9,225 bases of DNA from CAZCFB01 sp964511535 (GTDB lineage: Bacteria; Myxococcota_A; Polyangia; GCA-2747355; CAZCFB01): assembly GCA_964511535.1 (NCBI GenBank), contig CAZEFW010000240.1, forward strand, positions 1 to 9,225, written 5' to 3'. This document shows positions 8,669-9,225 of this stretch, piece after piece; within the stretch, counting starts at the first letter, position 1, and every line of letters begins with the position of its first letter. The position numbers and the translations under genes were made by a program. The notes beneath the pieces are model-generated. The model ran no database searches and was not told the origin of the DNA. It was given only the letters and a program-made list of their open reading frames with translations.

Positions 8669-9225
8669 CCTGTCCGAGCGCATGGATTCGAGCATCCGCC
8701 GGTGGGCGCTGATGCCCCAGCCGCGGAGCTCGCTGGCCGAGCGGCGAGGCGCTCCCTGTGGGGCGGGCTGACCGGGCACCACCGCGCGGCCCACGGCGCG
8801 ACCGTGGACCCGGATCCGGTAGGTCCCGGCGGGCAGGTTCGTGATGGCGGTGCGAAACTCGCGCACCATGCTGCCGCACAGCATGCCCGACAGAAACGCC
8901 ATGTCCGGCGTGGCGGTGTCGAGGGTGATGGTGCGGCCCCGGAGTCGCACCTTGCTGCGCACCGGCTCGCCGGTGTTGATGTCGCGCCAGGTCAGCGTCA
9001 GGCGGTTTTGCCCCGGGCGCCGGGCCACGTGGTACAGGTCCGGGTCGGCGTCGGAGCACTCGGTGAACTTCAGCTTGCGGGTGCGGACGCGCGGCTGGCC
9101 GAGGGGAGGCGGGGGCGGCTCGGCGCGGATGGCGGGGTCGGGGGCGGGGTCGGGGGCGGGATCGGGAGCGGGGGCGGGAGCGGGAGCGGGCTCGGGCTCG
9201 GGGGCGGAGACGGGGTCGGGAGCGC
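8666..9225 (-). CDS. Unidentified Pro-rich protein, partial (N-terminus beyond right edge)
   Basis: The frame is open from the right edge to the TGA at 8668-8666, about 185 codons, so this is the C-terminal part of a longer protein. A GTG at 9028 is only internal, because the reading continues upstream without a stop. Order of regions: an (X-Pro)n stretch with X = Ala, Asp or Glu (9223-9134); a short spacer with PPPPP (about 9118-9104); then a compact domain of about 110 residues that starts near KLKFTECSDADPD. That domain includes LTLTWRDINTGEPV, LRGRTITLDTA and ITNLPAGTYRIRV, with beta-strand-like alternation. LPAGTYRIRV resembles an edge strand of immunoglobulin-like or carboxypeptidase-regulatory-like folds. 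Two Cys are present. Pro-rich spacers of this kind are common in periplasmic or envelope-spanning proteins (TonB has one), but the C-terminus is not TonB-like. I do not recognise the family. It is probably first in, or upstream within, the minus-strand cluster. Confidence 0.75.
   Translation of the reverse strand, partial: APDPVSAPEPEPAPAPAPAPDPAPDPAPDPAIRAEPPPPPLGQPRVRTRKLKFTECSDADPDLYHVARRPGQNRLTLTWRDINTGEPVRSKVRLRGRTITLDTATPDMAFLSGMLCGSMVREFRTAITNLPAGTYRIRVHGRAVGRAVVPGQPAPQGAPRRSASELRGWGISAHRRMLESMRSDR
9134..9223. repeat. Hexanucleotide GGGNNC repeat, 15 units, coding
   Basis: On the plus strand 15 successive hexamers follow GGGNNC, for example GGGGTC, GGGGGC, GGGAGC and GGGCTC; one unit (9206-9211) is GGAGAC. 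Read on the minus strand each unit is two codons giving Ala-Pro, Asp-Pro or Glu-Pro, with Val-Ser from the odd unit. Units are in frame, so gain or loss changes linker length without a frameshift. The plus strand contains 14 runs of three or more G with 2-3-base or single-base spacers, apart from a longer gap across the odd unit. It therefore has strong G-quadruplex potential on the template strand of this gene. The repeat probably continues past the right edge. Confidence 0.9.

Noticed and set aside
8649..9059. 136-codon minus-strand frame alternative to the Pro-rich gene
   Set aside because: It is His/Arg/Pro-rich shadow sequence. The 8666-9225 frame has varied composition, strand-like segments and a coherent linker.
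9134..9223. CRISPR-like array
   Set aside because: Units are contiguous 6-base repeats without spacers and are in frame with a Pro-rich coding sequence.

Overview
The window is very GC-rich, tightly packed DNA from a Gram-negative bacterium. A FadL-type outer-membrane protein shows there is an outer membrane. QorA, HrpB, an NhaC-type antiporter and a NUDT19-like Nudix protein all fit a proteobacterial-type chromosome. A high-GC gammaproteobacterium, or a myxobacterial/desulfobacterial relative, is my best guess, but sequence reading alone does not settle this. I see no RNA gene, CRISPR array, integrase, transposase gene or defence gene.

Layout. (1) 1-643, minus strand: the N-terminal two thirds of qorA, running off the left edge. 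(2) 644-680: a 37-bp divergent gap. (3) 681-6329, plus strand: three genes with no gaps. These are a C45-family autoproteolytic acyltransferase/hydrolase carrying C-terminal TPRs, a FadL/OMPP1-type porin (23-nt overlap with the gene before) and the helicase hrpB (4-nt GTGA overlap). (4) 6330-6374: a 45-bp convergent gap with a 12-bp perfect palindrome at its left end but no convincing terminator. (5) 6375-9225, minus strand: three co-directional genes separated by only 13 and 19 bp. In transcription order they are an unidentified Pro-rich protein entering from the right edge, a NUDT19-like Nudix hydrolase and an NhaC-family Na+/H+ antiporter.

How the genes may work together. The C45 enzyme and FadL porin form the only suggestive functional pair: FadL proteins admit hydrophobic acyl compounds and C45 enzymes make or break N-acyl amide bonds. 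Together they could take up and process an acylated substrate. HrpB is translationally coupled to FadL but no functional link is obvious. The minus-strand cluster shows no clear shared pathway.

The most interesting signals are three. First, a TANNNT (-10-like) hexamer ends 6-7 nt before all four start codons that do not overlap an upstream gene, which suggests leaderless transcription. Second, the C45-TPR/FadL overlapping pair. Third, a 15-unit GGGNNC hexamer repeat that encodes an (X-Pro)n linker and has strong G-quadruplex potential.
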